DNA from: Streptomyces djakartensis
GTDB lineage: Bacteria > Actinomycetota > Actinomycetes > Streptomycetales > Streptomycetaceae
Direction: 5' to 3'
Assembly (NCBI RefSeq): GCF_014651075.1
Contig: NZ_BMWE01000009.1
Span: 1 to 64,000, forward strand
Length of the DNA stretch: 64,000 bases
The notes under the pieces: generated by a model
What the model saw: only the letters and a program-made list of their open reading frames with translations
The model's database searches: none
Told to the model about the DNA's origin: nothing
Shown: one piece after another, positions 57,405 to 64,000 of the stretch
How the letters are laid out: each line of letters starts with the position of its first letter
Position numbering within the stretch: the first letter of the stretch is position 1
Position numbers and translations under genes: made by a program

Positions 57405-60400
57405 ATGCCCCGCTACGGCGATACCAGGGCTTCCGTCCCCGGTCCGTCCCGCCCTCCCGCTGCGGAGACGGCCGCGAGGGAGCGGGTACTGGCGTTCGCC
57501 GGGGTGGCGCTGGCCGCGGTGTACGCGCGGAGCGAGGACGGGGCGGAGCTGCGGCTGGTGGAATCGGCCGGGGCGGCCGAGCCCGGCACGTACGGGCTGC
57601 CGATTCGTGTCCCGGTGGCCATGGGCGCTGTGGTGGCGGCGGGACGGGGTTCGCCGGAGGCGGACGGCCCGGCCGCACCGTCCGCGGAGCCAGGCGCCTC
57701 GCCGGGCCGGGAGACCCACGATCCGGGCACCTCGCCCGGATCGGTGCCACCGGTGCCGGGCACGTCGCCGGTGCCCTCCTCCGTTGACCCGCCCACGGCC
57801 GGAGGCCTTGTGCCCGCTGTGGCCGACGCCTACCGCAGGGGGCGGCCCCTGTGGCTCCGGGGTGCCGCGCTCCCCGGCCGTACGGAAGCCGAAGCGGCCG
57901 GTTCCCCGCTCGGGGCGCTGCCGCTGGGGGCCGCGGGCGGGTGGCTGGGGTGCCTCGTGGTGGTGGGAGAGGCCGGGGAGCAGTTCGGCGGCGAGCAGCG
58001 GGAGTTTCTGGAGCGGTACGCCGATGCCGTGGCCGAGCGCCTGCGGGGGGAGGCCGACCGGTGCGCCCCCTCGCCCCTGCTGGCTTCCGCCCTGCGCGCC
58101 CTGGGAGTCGGTTCCTTCGCCCTGACGCCCGGCACCGGACTGGTCGAGACGGACGCGGCCCTGCTCGAACTCGTCGGCGTTCCCGAGGGCGGCTTCGACG
58201 GCAAGACCGACACGCTGCTCTCCTGCAGCGTGCCGGAGGACGTCCCCGCCCTGATGGCGGTCATCGAGCCGTCCGCGCAGACCCCGGCGCGGCGGGAGCT
58301 GGAGTTCCGGATCCGCCGGCCCACCGGCGAACTGTGCTGGCTGCGTCTGAGCTGCCGCGTGCTGAAGGAGCCCGACGGTGCTCCGAAGCGGGTGCTCGGG
58401 GTGGTGACCGCGGCCCCCGTGCTGCGCCGGAGCGCCAGTGACGTCGCCCGGATCCAGTGGCTGACGGCCGCGCTCGACGACGCGATGACGGTCCGGGACG
58501 TCAGCCGTGTGGTGGTCGCCGCGCTGCGCGAACCGCTGAGCGCCGACCGGGTGGCACTGGCCGAGCTGCTGGAAGACCGGCTGGCCGTCACCGTGCTGGA
58601 TCCGCCGGGCGCCGGCGCCTGGCCGGAACTGTGGCGGTCCGAGTGGCGTTCGGAGTGGCCGGACGCGCCGGTCAGCGCCCTGCCCACACTCCAGGCGGCG
58701 CTGCGGGACGGGCGGACGAGCCTGTGGCCTGCGGGTGCCGAGCTGGAACCCGGACTGGCGGGGATCGGGCCCGGCGGACTCGCGGTCCTGCCGCTGCCGG
58801 CGAAGAGCAGGATGACCGGGGTCTGTCTGGTCGGCTGGGAAACGCCGCACGAGTTCACTCCCGAGGAGCGGGCCCTGCTGACGGCGACCGCGGGGCTGGT
58901 GGGGCAGGCCCTGAAGCGCGCGCACGCCTACGACGCGGAGCAGGAGCTCGCGACGATGCTCCAGCGGAGCCTGTTGCCGCGCCGCCTCCCCCGGCTGCCC
59001 GGGGGAACCGCCGTGGCCCGTTATCTGCCGGCCCGGCGCGGGCTCCAGGTGGGCGGCGACTGGTACGACGTGATCGCCCTGTCGGAGGCGAAGGTCGCCC
59101 TGGTCATCGGTGATGTGCAGGGGCACAGCGCCGGGGCCGCGACGATCATGGGCCAGATGCGCACCGCGGTCCGGGCCTACGCCGTGGAGGGTCATCCGCC
59201 GGACGTGGTCGTCGGGCACGCCAACCGGCTGCTCGTCGGTATGGAGACCGACCTGTTCGCCACGTGCTGCTACGTCGAGCTGGACATGGAGGAGGGCAAC
59301 GCGCTGTTCGTACGGGCCGGGCATCTTTCCCCGCTGGTGCGTCACCCCGACGGCGGCACGGAGGAGGTCGCGGTCGAGGGCGGGCTTCCGCTGGGTGTCC
59401 TCGCGGACGCGGAATTCCCGCTGACGGCGCTGGCGCTGGCCCCGGGCACGGTGCTCGCACTGGTGACGGACGGGCTGGTCGAATCGGCGGATCTTCACTT
59501 GGACGAGGGGATGCGGCTGGTGCGCGAGGCACTCGCCGCGGCCGACCCGGCCGACCCGGGGCGGATGGCGGACGGTCTGCTCGGCGAGGCGGGCCGCCGG
59601 GAGGACGACGTGGCGCTGCTGCTGCTGCGCTACGACGGGATGCGGATTCGGCCGGTGCGGGCGGGGTGGGTGGTGTGGCGGCTGCCGGACGCGGTCATGC
59701 ACGCCCGCCGGTTCAGCGCGCGCACGCTGCGTTCCTGGGATGTCGTGGAGGAGGCCGACACCGTCCTGCTCGTGGTGTCGGAGCTGGTCACCAACGCGCT
59801 GGTGCACACACAGGGCGCGGTCCGCCTGGACCTGACCCTGGCCGCCGACCGGCTGCGGGTGACGGTGAGCGACTCCTCACCCCGGGCCCCGGCCAAGCCG
59901 GTGGTCGTGGACTGGGAGTCGACGGGCGGCCGGGGCCTCTTCCTCGTCGAGGCGATGTCGTCGGCCTGGGGCTCGGTGCCGGTCGGCGGCGGCAAGCAGG
60001 TCTGGAGCGAGATCGTCGTGTCCCCTCCGGAGGCGGAGGGGACACCGGCGGCGGAGCCCGAACCGGCGGCAGAGCCGCGGATCGAGGCGGGCGAGGACCG
60101 GCCGCCGGGCAAGGACCGGCCGCGGGGCAAGGAGCGGGGCTGGAGCCTCGGCCGCGGCCGGAACCGGACCCCGGACCAGGACCGGGACCGGGTGTGGGGC
60201 ATAGGCAGGAACCGGGACCGGACCAGAGCCCGGGGCCTGAGCCGAGACGGAGCCCCGGACCCCACCGCCCACCAAACCCGGGACCGGGACACGGACCCGG
60301 AACTCACCCAGGGCCGGAGCCGAGGCAGGGGCCCGGACCCCACCGCCCACCAGGACAGGAACCCGGGCACTACCCCGGCCCCGTCGGCCGCCCGGACCGG

Positions 60401-60473
60401 AATCGGGGCAGGGGGCCGGGTCTGGCCGCGGGTCAGCGACGGAAGTGGGGAGGGCCGGGATGAGAGGGCGTAG
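57405..60473 (+). CDS. Multidomain GAF/PAS/PP2C phosphatase with C-terminal anti-sigma-type HATPase domain
   Basis: The 1022-residue call uses ATG 57405 (GGGAGG 11 nt upstream); a GTG at 57264 in A/T-rich DNA is a less likely start. The order is GAF-like (about 20-215), PAS (230-342, FRIRRPTGELCWLRLSCRVL), GAF (350-508) and SpoIIE-type PP2C (511-745; LQVGGDWYDVIALSEAKVAL, VIGDVQGHSAGAATIMGQMR). The RsbW-like HATPase follows (762-870; ELVTNALVHT, DSSPRAP, GRGLFLVEAM). Such proteins both dephosphorylate anti-sigma antagonists and can phosphorylate them. A 150-residue Arg/Asp/Pro-rich tail with a repeated DPTAHQ unit ends the protein. Its stop lies inside the following sugar-binding-protein gene (14-bp overlap). 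Confidence 0.9.
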   Translation: MPRYGDTRASVPGPSRPPAAETAARERVLAFAGVALAAVYARSEDGAELRLVESAGAAEPGTYGLPIRVPVAMGAVVAAGRGSPEADGPAAPSAEPGASPGRETHDPGTSPGSVPPVPGTSPVPSSVDPPTAGGLVPAVADAYRRGRPLWLRGAALPGRTEAEAAGSPLGALPLGAAGGWLGCLVVVGEAGEQFGGEQREFLERYADAVAERLRGEADRCAPSPLLASALRALGVGSFALTPGTGLVETDAALLELVGVPEGGFDGKTDTLLSCSVPEDVPALMAVIEPSAQTPARRELEFRIRRPTGELCWLRLSCRVLKEPDGAPKRVLGVVTAAPVLRRSASDVARIQWLTAALDDAMTVRDVSRVVVAALREPLSADRVALAELLEDRLAVTVLDPPGAGAWPELWRSEWRSEWPDAPVSALPTLQAALRDGRTSLWPAGAELEPGLAGIGPGGLAVLPLPAKSRMTGVCLVGWETPHEFTPEERALLTATAGLVGQALKRAHAYDAEQELATMLQRSLLPRRLPRLPGGTAVARYLPARRGLQVGGDWYDVIALSEAKVALVIGDVQGHSAGAATIMGQMRTAVRAYAVEGHPPDVVVGHANRLLVGMETDLFATCCYVELDMEEGNALFVRAGHLSPLVRHPDGGTEEVAVEGGLPLGVLADAEFPLTALALAPGTVLALVTDGLVESADLHLDEGMRLVREALAAADPADPGRMADGLLGEAGRREDDVALLLLRYDGMRIRPVRAGWVVWRLPDAVMHARRFSARTLRSWDVVEEADTVLLVVSELVTNALVHTQGAVRLDLTLAADRLRVTVSDSSPRAPAKPVVVDWESTGGRGLFLVEAMSSAWGSVPVGGGKQVWSEIVVSPPEAEGTPAAEPEPAAEPRIEAGEDRPPGKDRPRGKERGWSLGRGRNRTPDQDRDRVWGIGRNRDRTRARGLSRDGAPDPTAHQTRDRDTDPELTQGRSRGRGPDPTAHQDRNPGTTPAPSAARTGIGAGGRVWPRVSDGSGEGRDERA

Positions 60474-61542
60474 GTGGCGGGTGGTCGCCGGGCTGCTCGC
60501 GGGCGTGCTGGCGGTGTCCCTGGCCGGGTGCACCGAGGACGGCGGACAGGGCGATGACGCTCTGACCGTGGGGCTGCTGCTGCCGAGCCGTGCCGTGCCC
60601 CGGTGGGAGCAGTCCGACAAGCCTCTGATCGAGAAGCGGGTGAAGGAGCTGTGCTCCGACTGCACGGTGATGTACGCCAACGCCGAGAACGACGCGGCGA
60701 GCCAGCGGCAGCAGATGAACTCCATGATCACCAGTGGCGTCTCGGTCCTGATCCTGGATGTCGTCGACCCCGGGGCCCTGCGCTCCTCGGTCCGGGCGGC
60801 GGCACGGGAGGGCATCCCGGTCCTGGCCTACGACCGGCTCGCCGAAGGCCCGATCTCGGGTTTCGTCAGTTTCGACGGCGGCCAGGTGGGCCGGCTCCAG
60901 GGCCAGGCGCTGCTGAAGGGCATGGGAGCCAGGGCCGACGGTGGTGGCGTCGTCATGATGAACGGCGACCCGTCCAGCCCCAACTCCGCCTGGTACGAGG
61001 GCGGGGCCCGGTCCGTGCTGCGGGACAGGGTGCGGACCCTCAAGTCGTACAACACCCTGGGGTGGCGCACGGAGAACGCGCACGACCACATGTCCGCCGC
61101 GATCAGCGACCTCGGCCCGAACCAGATCGACGGTGTGCTGGCGGCCAACGACTCGATCGCCGCGGGCGTGGTCTCGGCGCTCAAGAGCGCCCGCATCTCG
61201 CCTCTGCCCCCGGTCACCGGCCAGGACGCCGACCTCAGCGCCGTGCGGCGCATCGTCGAGGGCGAGCAGTACATGACCGTCTACAAGCCGTTCCGGCAGG
61301 AGACCGAGGCCGCCGCCGCGATGGCCGTCGCCCTGGCACACGGCAACGATCTCGCCGCCCTGGTCACGACGCGTGTGGACAGCCCGACCACGAAGGAAGT
61401 CCCTGCGCGGCTGCTCGACCCGGTCTCCGTGACGCAGGACAACATCCGCACGACGCTCGTCCGGGACGGCGTCTACACGATCGACCAGATCTGCCCCCCG
61501 CAGCTCCGGTCGGCCTGTACCCGGATCGGACTCATCCGGTGA
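60460..61542 (+). CDS. XylF-type sugar-binding lipoprotein, second cassette
   Basis: The 360-residue protein starts at ATG 60460 with GGGGAGGG just upstream and overlaps the signalling gene by 14 bp. The lipobox is AVSLAGCT (Cys24). Strand motifs match xylF of this window closely: VGLLLPSRAVPRWEQSDKPL, VSVLILDVVDPGALRSSVRA, VLAYDRLAEGPISGFVSFDG, PPVTGQDADLSAVRRIVEGE. Substitutions in the ligand region (LCSDCTVMYANAENDAASQR, with an extra Cys pair) suggest a related but different sugar. There is no promoter space, so it is expressed with the phosphatase. Confidence 0.92.
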   Translation: MRGRRWRVVAGLLAGVLAVSLAGCTEDGGQGDDALTVGLLLPSRAVPRWEQSDKPLIEKRVKELCSDCTVMYANAENDAASQRQQMNSMITSGVSVLILDVVDPGALRSSVRAAAREGIPVLAYDRLAEGPISGFVSFDGGQVGRLQGQALLKGMGARADGGGVVMMNGDPSSPNSAWYEGGARSVLRDRVRTLKSYNTLGWRTENAHDHMSAAISDLGPNQIDGVLAANDSIAAGVVSALKSARISPLPPVTGQDADLSAVRRIVEGEQYMTVYKPFRQETEAAAAMAVALAHGNDLAALVTTRVDSPTTKEVPARLLDPVSVTQDNIRTTLVRDGVYTIDQICPPQLRSACTRIGLIR

Positions 61543-61557
61543 AGGAGGTGGTTCCCG

Positions 61558-62340
61558 GTGGTGGCCCATCCGCCCGTGCTGGCGTTGCGCGGCATCTCCA
61601 AGCGGTTCGGCGGCGTGCAGGCGCTGGTGGATGTCGACCTGCAGGTCCGGGCCGGTGAGGTCGTGGCCCTGGCGGGCGACAACGGCGCCGGCAAGTCGAC
61701 ACTCGTGAAGGCGATCTCGGGCGTCAGCCCGGCCGACCGGGGGATCATCGAGTGGGAGGGGCGGCTCGTGCAGATCAAGCGCCCCCACGACGCGCACGCC
61801 CTGGGCATCGCGACCGTCTACCAGGACCTCGCCATGTGCGACAACCTGGACGTCGTCGGCAACCTCTTCCTCGGCCGCGAGATCGACCGGGTGGGCGTCC
61901 TCGACGAGGTGGAGATGGAGCGCCGCGCCCGCGATCTGATGCGCGCGCTGTCGATCAGTATCCCCGACGTGCGCATACCGGTCGCGGCACTGTCCGCCGG
62001 GCAGCGGCAGGCCGTCGCGATCTCCCGCTCGCTCATGGGCGCTCCCAAGGTCCTGCTGCTGGACGAGCCGACCGCCGCCCTGGGGGTGGAGCAGACCAGC
62101 CATCTGCTCGACCTCATCGAGGAGGTGCGCGACCACGGTATGGCGATCATCCTCATCAGCCACAACATGGGCGACATCAAGGCCGTCGCCGACCGTGTCG
62201 CGGTGCTGCGGCTGGGACGCAACAACGGGTTGTTCGACGTGAGCACCGTGACGCAGGAGCAGATCATCTCCGCCGTCACGGGGGCGGCGGACAACGCCGT
62301 GGCGCATCGTGTGAAGGGCGACGAGGAGGCGTGGCCGTGA
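61558..62340 (+). CDS. XylG-type sugar ABC ATPase, second cassette
   Basis: The 260-residue ATPase has Walker A GDNGAGKSTLVKAISG, Walker B KVLLLDEPTA and the His of ILISHNMGDIK. The signature is LSAGQRQ rather than LSGGQRQ in the paralogue at 34033, a small change in the C-loop. It is almost collinear with that protein. The GTG start at 61558 follows GGAGG; the spacing to the binding-protein stop is 15 bp and no hairpin intervenes, unlike in the first cassette. Confidence 0.92.
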   Translation: MVAHPPVLALRGISKRFGGVQALVDVDLQVRAGEVVALAGDNGAGKSTLVKAISGVSPADRGIIEWEGRLVQIKRPHDAHALGIATVYQDLAMCDNLDVVGNLFLGREIDRVGVLDEVEMERRARDLMRALSISIPDVRIPVAALSAGQRQAVAISRSLMGAPKVLLLDEPTAALGVEQTSHLLDLIEEVRDHGMAIILISHNMGDIKAVADRVAVLRLGRNNGLFDVSTVTQEQIISAVTGAADNAVAHRVKGDEEAWP

Positions 62341-63632
62341 GCCGGGAGAGGCCGCACCGGGACGGCGGACCGGCCGGGGCGGATGGCGCCGGGCCGGTCA
62401 CTGCGGACAGCCGGCCGCGCCCCCGCGGCTGGTCCGGCAACCTGCGCGACTACGCCCTGGAGGTCCGCGGCAGCGTCCGGGACGGCGAGCGGGGCCCGCT
62501 CCTGGTGATCGCGGGGCTGATCGTGATCTGGATCGTGTTCCAGGCACTGGACGACAAGTTCCTCTCGCCCCGCAACCTGTCCAACCTCAGTGTGGAGATC
62601 GTCGGCACCGGCCTGGTCGCCGTCGGCATCGTGTTCGTGCTGCTGATCCGCGAGATCGATCTGTCGGTCGGTTCCGTCAGCGGCCTGGCCGGGGCCGCGT
62701 TCGCCGTACTGAACGTGAACCAGGGGGTGCCGGAGTGGCTCGCGGTGATCGTGGCGGTGGCCGTCGGCATGGCCGTGGGCGCCTTCCACGGGTTCTTCTT
62801 CGCCTGGCTCGGCGTGCCCGCGTTCGTCGTGACACTGGCGGGGCTGCTGATCTGGAACGGCCTGACGCTCTACCTGCTGGGCGCGAGCGGCACGATCAAC
62901 ATCGACGAGGAAGGCCTGGTCGCCTCCCTCACCAGCCGGCACTTCGGCGACGACCTGGCGGCGTACGCGGTGGCGGCGCTGGGCACCGCCGGGTACTTCC
63001 TGGCCGCCCACCGCAAGCGCAGCCGCCACCGCGCCGCCGGGATGCCCTACCGGCAGACGCCCGAGATCTGGGTGCGCACCGGTGTCCTCGCGGCGGTCTC
63101 CTTCACCGCCGCCTACACCCTCAACCGGTTCCAGGGGCTGCCGTTCGCCCTGCTGATCTTCCTGACGGTCCTCGTCGTCTCGGACTACGTGCTGCGCCGC
63201 ACCCGCTACGGGCGGCGTGTGTACGCGCTCGGCGGCGGGGTCGAGGCGGCGCGGCGCGCCGGTATCGGCGTGGAGCGGGTGCGGGTCGCGATGTTCATGG
63301 TGTCGGGGACGCTGGCCGCCTTCGGTGGGCTGTTCGTGGCCTCGGGTCTCACCTCGGCGAGCCCCACGACGGCCCGTGCCGCCGGCTCCGGGATGCTGCT
63401 GATCAACGCGATCGCGGCGGCCGTCATCGGCGGTACGAGCCTGTTCGGCGGACGCGGCTCGCCCTGGTCCGTGCTGCTCGGCGTGCTGGTGATCCAGTCG
63501 ATCGCCTCGGGCATGGGGCTGCTCGGGGTGGAGGACGCCGTGCAGTTCATGATCACGGGAGGAGTACTGCTGGCCGCCGTCGCGGCCGACGCGCTCACCA
63601 GACGCACGGAGGCCCGGAGAGGCCGTCCGTAA
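62337..63632 (+). CDS. XylH-type sugar ABC permease, second cassette
   Basis: The 431-residue permease overlaps the ATPase stop by 4 bp (GTGA). It has an N-terminal cytoplasmic segment of about 45 residues, then REIDLSVGSVSGLAGAAFAV and AAAVIGGTSLFGGRGSPWSV, the RbsC/XylH motifs. It is the full-length partner of the ATPase and binding protein just upstream. It is the last gene of the signalling-transport operon. Orthology with xylH (32735-34036) is as a paralogue, and both cassettes have one-domain ATPases. Confidence 0.92.
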   Translation: MSRERPHRDGGPAGADGAGPVTADSRPRPRGWSGNLRDYALEVRGSVRDGERGPLLVIAGLIVIWIVFQALDDKFLSPRNLSNLSVEIVGTGLVAVGIVFVLLIREIDLSVGSVSGLAGAAFAVLNVNQGVPEWLAVIVAVAVGMAVGAFHGFFFAWLGVPAFVVTLAGLLIWNGLTLYLLGASGTINIDEEGLVASLTSRHFGDDLAAYAVAALGTAGYFLAAHRKRSRHRAAGMPYRQTPEIWVRTGVLAAVSFTAAYTLNRFQGLPFALLIFLTVLVVSDYVLRRTRYGRRVYALGGGVEAARRAGIGVERVRVAMFMVSGTLAAFGGLFVASGLTSASPTTARAAGSGMLLINAIAAAVIGGTSLFGGRGSPWSVLLGVLVIQSIASGMGLLGVEDAVQFMITGGVLLAAVAADALTRRTEARRGRP

Positions 63633-63743
63633 CACCCCTTACACCCGATAAACCTCTTTCCTTGTAAAATGTCTAGATGGGTGACGGGGGTGGGTAGGGG
63701 CCACGCGAGGGCCAAGGACCGACATCCTGTCCATCGGAGCGTC
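63633..63743 (+). promoter_or_regulatory. A/T-rich promoter region before the right-edge binding-protein gene
   Basis: The 111-bp gap holds the most A/T-rich stretch nearby (63640-63680, with TTGTAAAATGTCTAGATGG). TAAAAT at 63665-63670 could be a -10; no convincing -35 is seen at the right distance. A GGAG ribosome site lies at 63736-63739. Confidence 0.35.
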
Positions 63744-64000
63744 ATGAAACGTAGCCGCCTCGCCCGGCTGGCCGTTGCTGCCGCGGCCGTCACCGGCCTG
63801 ATCCTCTCGGGCTGCGCGGACGCGGACCCGCCGCCCGGCGGATCGAACGGCAGCATCAACGTACTCAGCGTCGGCAATCCACCGATGCAGAACCTGAAGA
63901 AGCTCACGAAGAAGTACTTCACCGCGGAGACCGGCATAGAGGTCAATTACACGCTGCTGCCGGAGAACGACGTCCGCAGGAGGATGGACCGCGAGTTCGC
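63744..64000 (+). CDS. Sugar-binding lipoprotein, cut by right edge
   Basis: The first 85 codons of a family-1 solute-binding protein begin MKRSRLARLAVAAAAVTGLI and have a lipobox (ILSGCAD, about Cys26). The mature start (SINVLSVGNPPMQNLKKLT, TGIEVNYTLLPENDVRRRMD) resembles binding proteins of polyol or sugar importers such as SmoE/MtlE types, from limited sequence. The rest lies beyond the window. GGAG precedes the ATG at 63744. Confidence 0.8.
   Translation, partial: MKRSRLARLAVAAAAVTGLILSGCADADPPPGGSNGSINVLSVGNPPMQNLKKLTKKYFTAETGIEVNYTLLPENDVRRRMDREF

Noticed and set aside
1..64000. CRISPR array, tRNA, rRNA, prophage or complete insertion sequence
   Set aside because: No regularly spaced short repeats, tRNA-like cloverleaf with CCA-end context, rRNA sequence, integrase, transposase or phage structural operon was seen.

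Overview
The window is high-GC, densely coding DNA with GTG starts, GTGA/ATGA 4-bp overlaps, almost no TTA codons, and Tat or lipobox signals on its exported proteins. This is characteristic of a Streptomyces chromosome. The gene order hemG ... hemE, DUF3000, response regulator, RNase D, fadA-fadB ... dxs, xylH-xylG-xylF, rok7B7, ngcG-ngcF-ngcE matches, from memory, the SCO6041 to SCO6005 segment of S. coelicolor read in one direction. Names were taken from that correspondence only where the proteins themselves support them.

Layout. Bases 1-10.1 kb hold haem genes (hemG, cut by the left edge, and hemE), a DUF4349 lipoprotein, a CoA-disulfide-reductase-like flavoprotein, a rhomboid protease, carbamate kinase divergent from a lone cyclic-nucleotide-binding protein, and a DUF305/DUF6153/TetR group. 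That TetR gene looks like a gamma-butyrolactone receptor and carries the only in-frame TTA codon I found. Bases 10.2-13.4 kb are conserved housekeeping genes (DUF3000, response regulator, RNase D). Bases 13.4-20.2 kb are a beta-mannoside island: sugar ABC importer, GH2 beta-mannosidase and LacI repressor. Bases 20.2-23.6 kb are the fatty-acid beta-oxidation pair fadA-fadB, followed by small accessory genes, a MerR/oxidoreductase pair, a decayed TetR gene and a beta-propeller protein up to 28 kb.

Bases 28.3-37.9 kb hold an amino-acid permease, dxs, the xylose importer xylFGH and its ROK regulator. The segment is bracketed by two inverted copies of a composite repeat that includes a 106-bp element with about 20-bp terminal inverted repeats. 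Bases 37.9-41.3 kb are ngcEFG (chito-oligosaccharide import) with a DasR-like site. Bases 41.6-56.2 kb form a polysaccharide locus: GH92 alpha-mannosidase, GH67 alpha-glucuronidase, GH42 beta-galactosidase, an LplABC-type importer with a DUF624 protein, an acetyl-xylan-esterase-like enzyme, and a cellulose-active LPMO behind a perfect CebR box. The set resembles an acetylated glucuronoxylan oligosaccharide pathway. Bases 57.4-63.6 kb link a multidomain GAF/PAS/PP2C/HATPase signalling protein to a second, paralogous xylFGH-type cassette. A further solute-binding lipoprotein is cut by the right edge.

How it fits together. Much of the window imports and degrades plant and glycoprotein sugars under local control (LacI, ROK, and probable DasR and CebR sites). 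The mannoside island and the Lpl-type importer 37 kb away carry the same 12-bp operator core, so one repressor may serve both. No rRNA, tRNA, CRISPR array or complete insertion sequence was seen.
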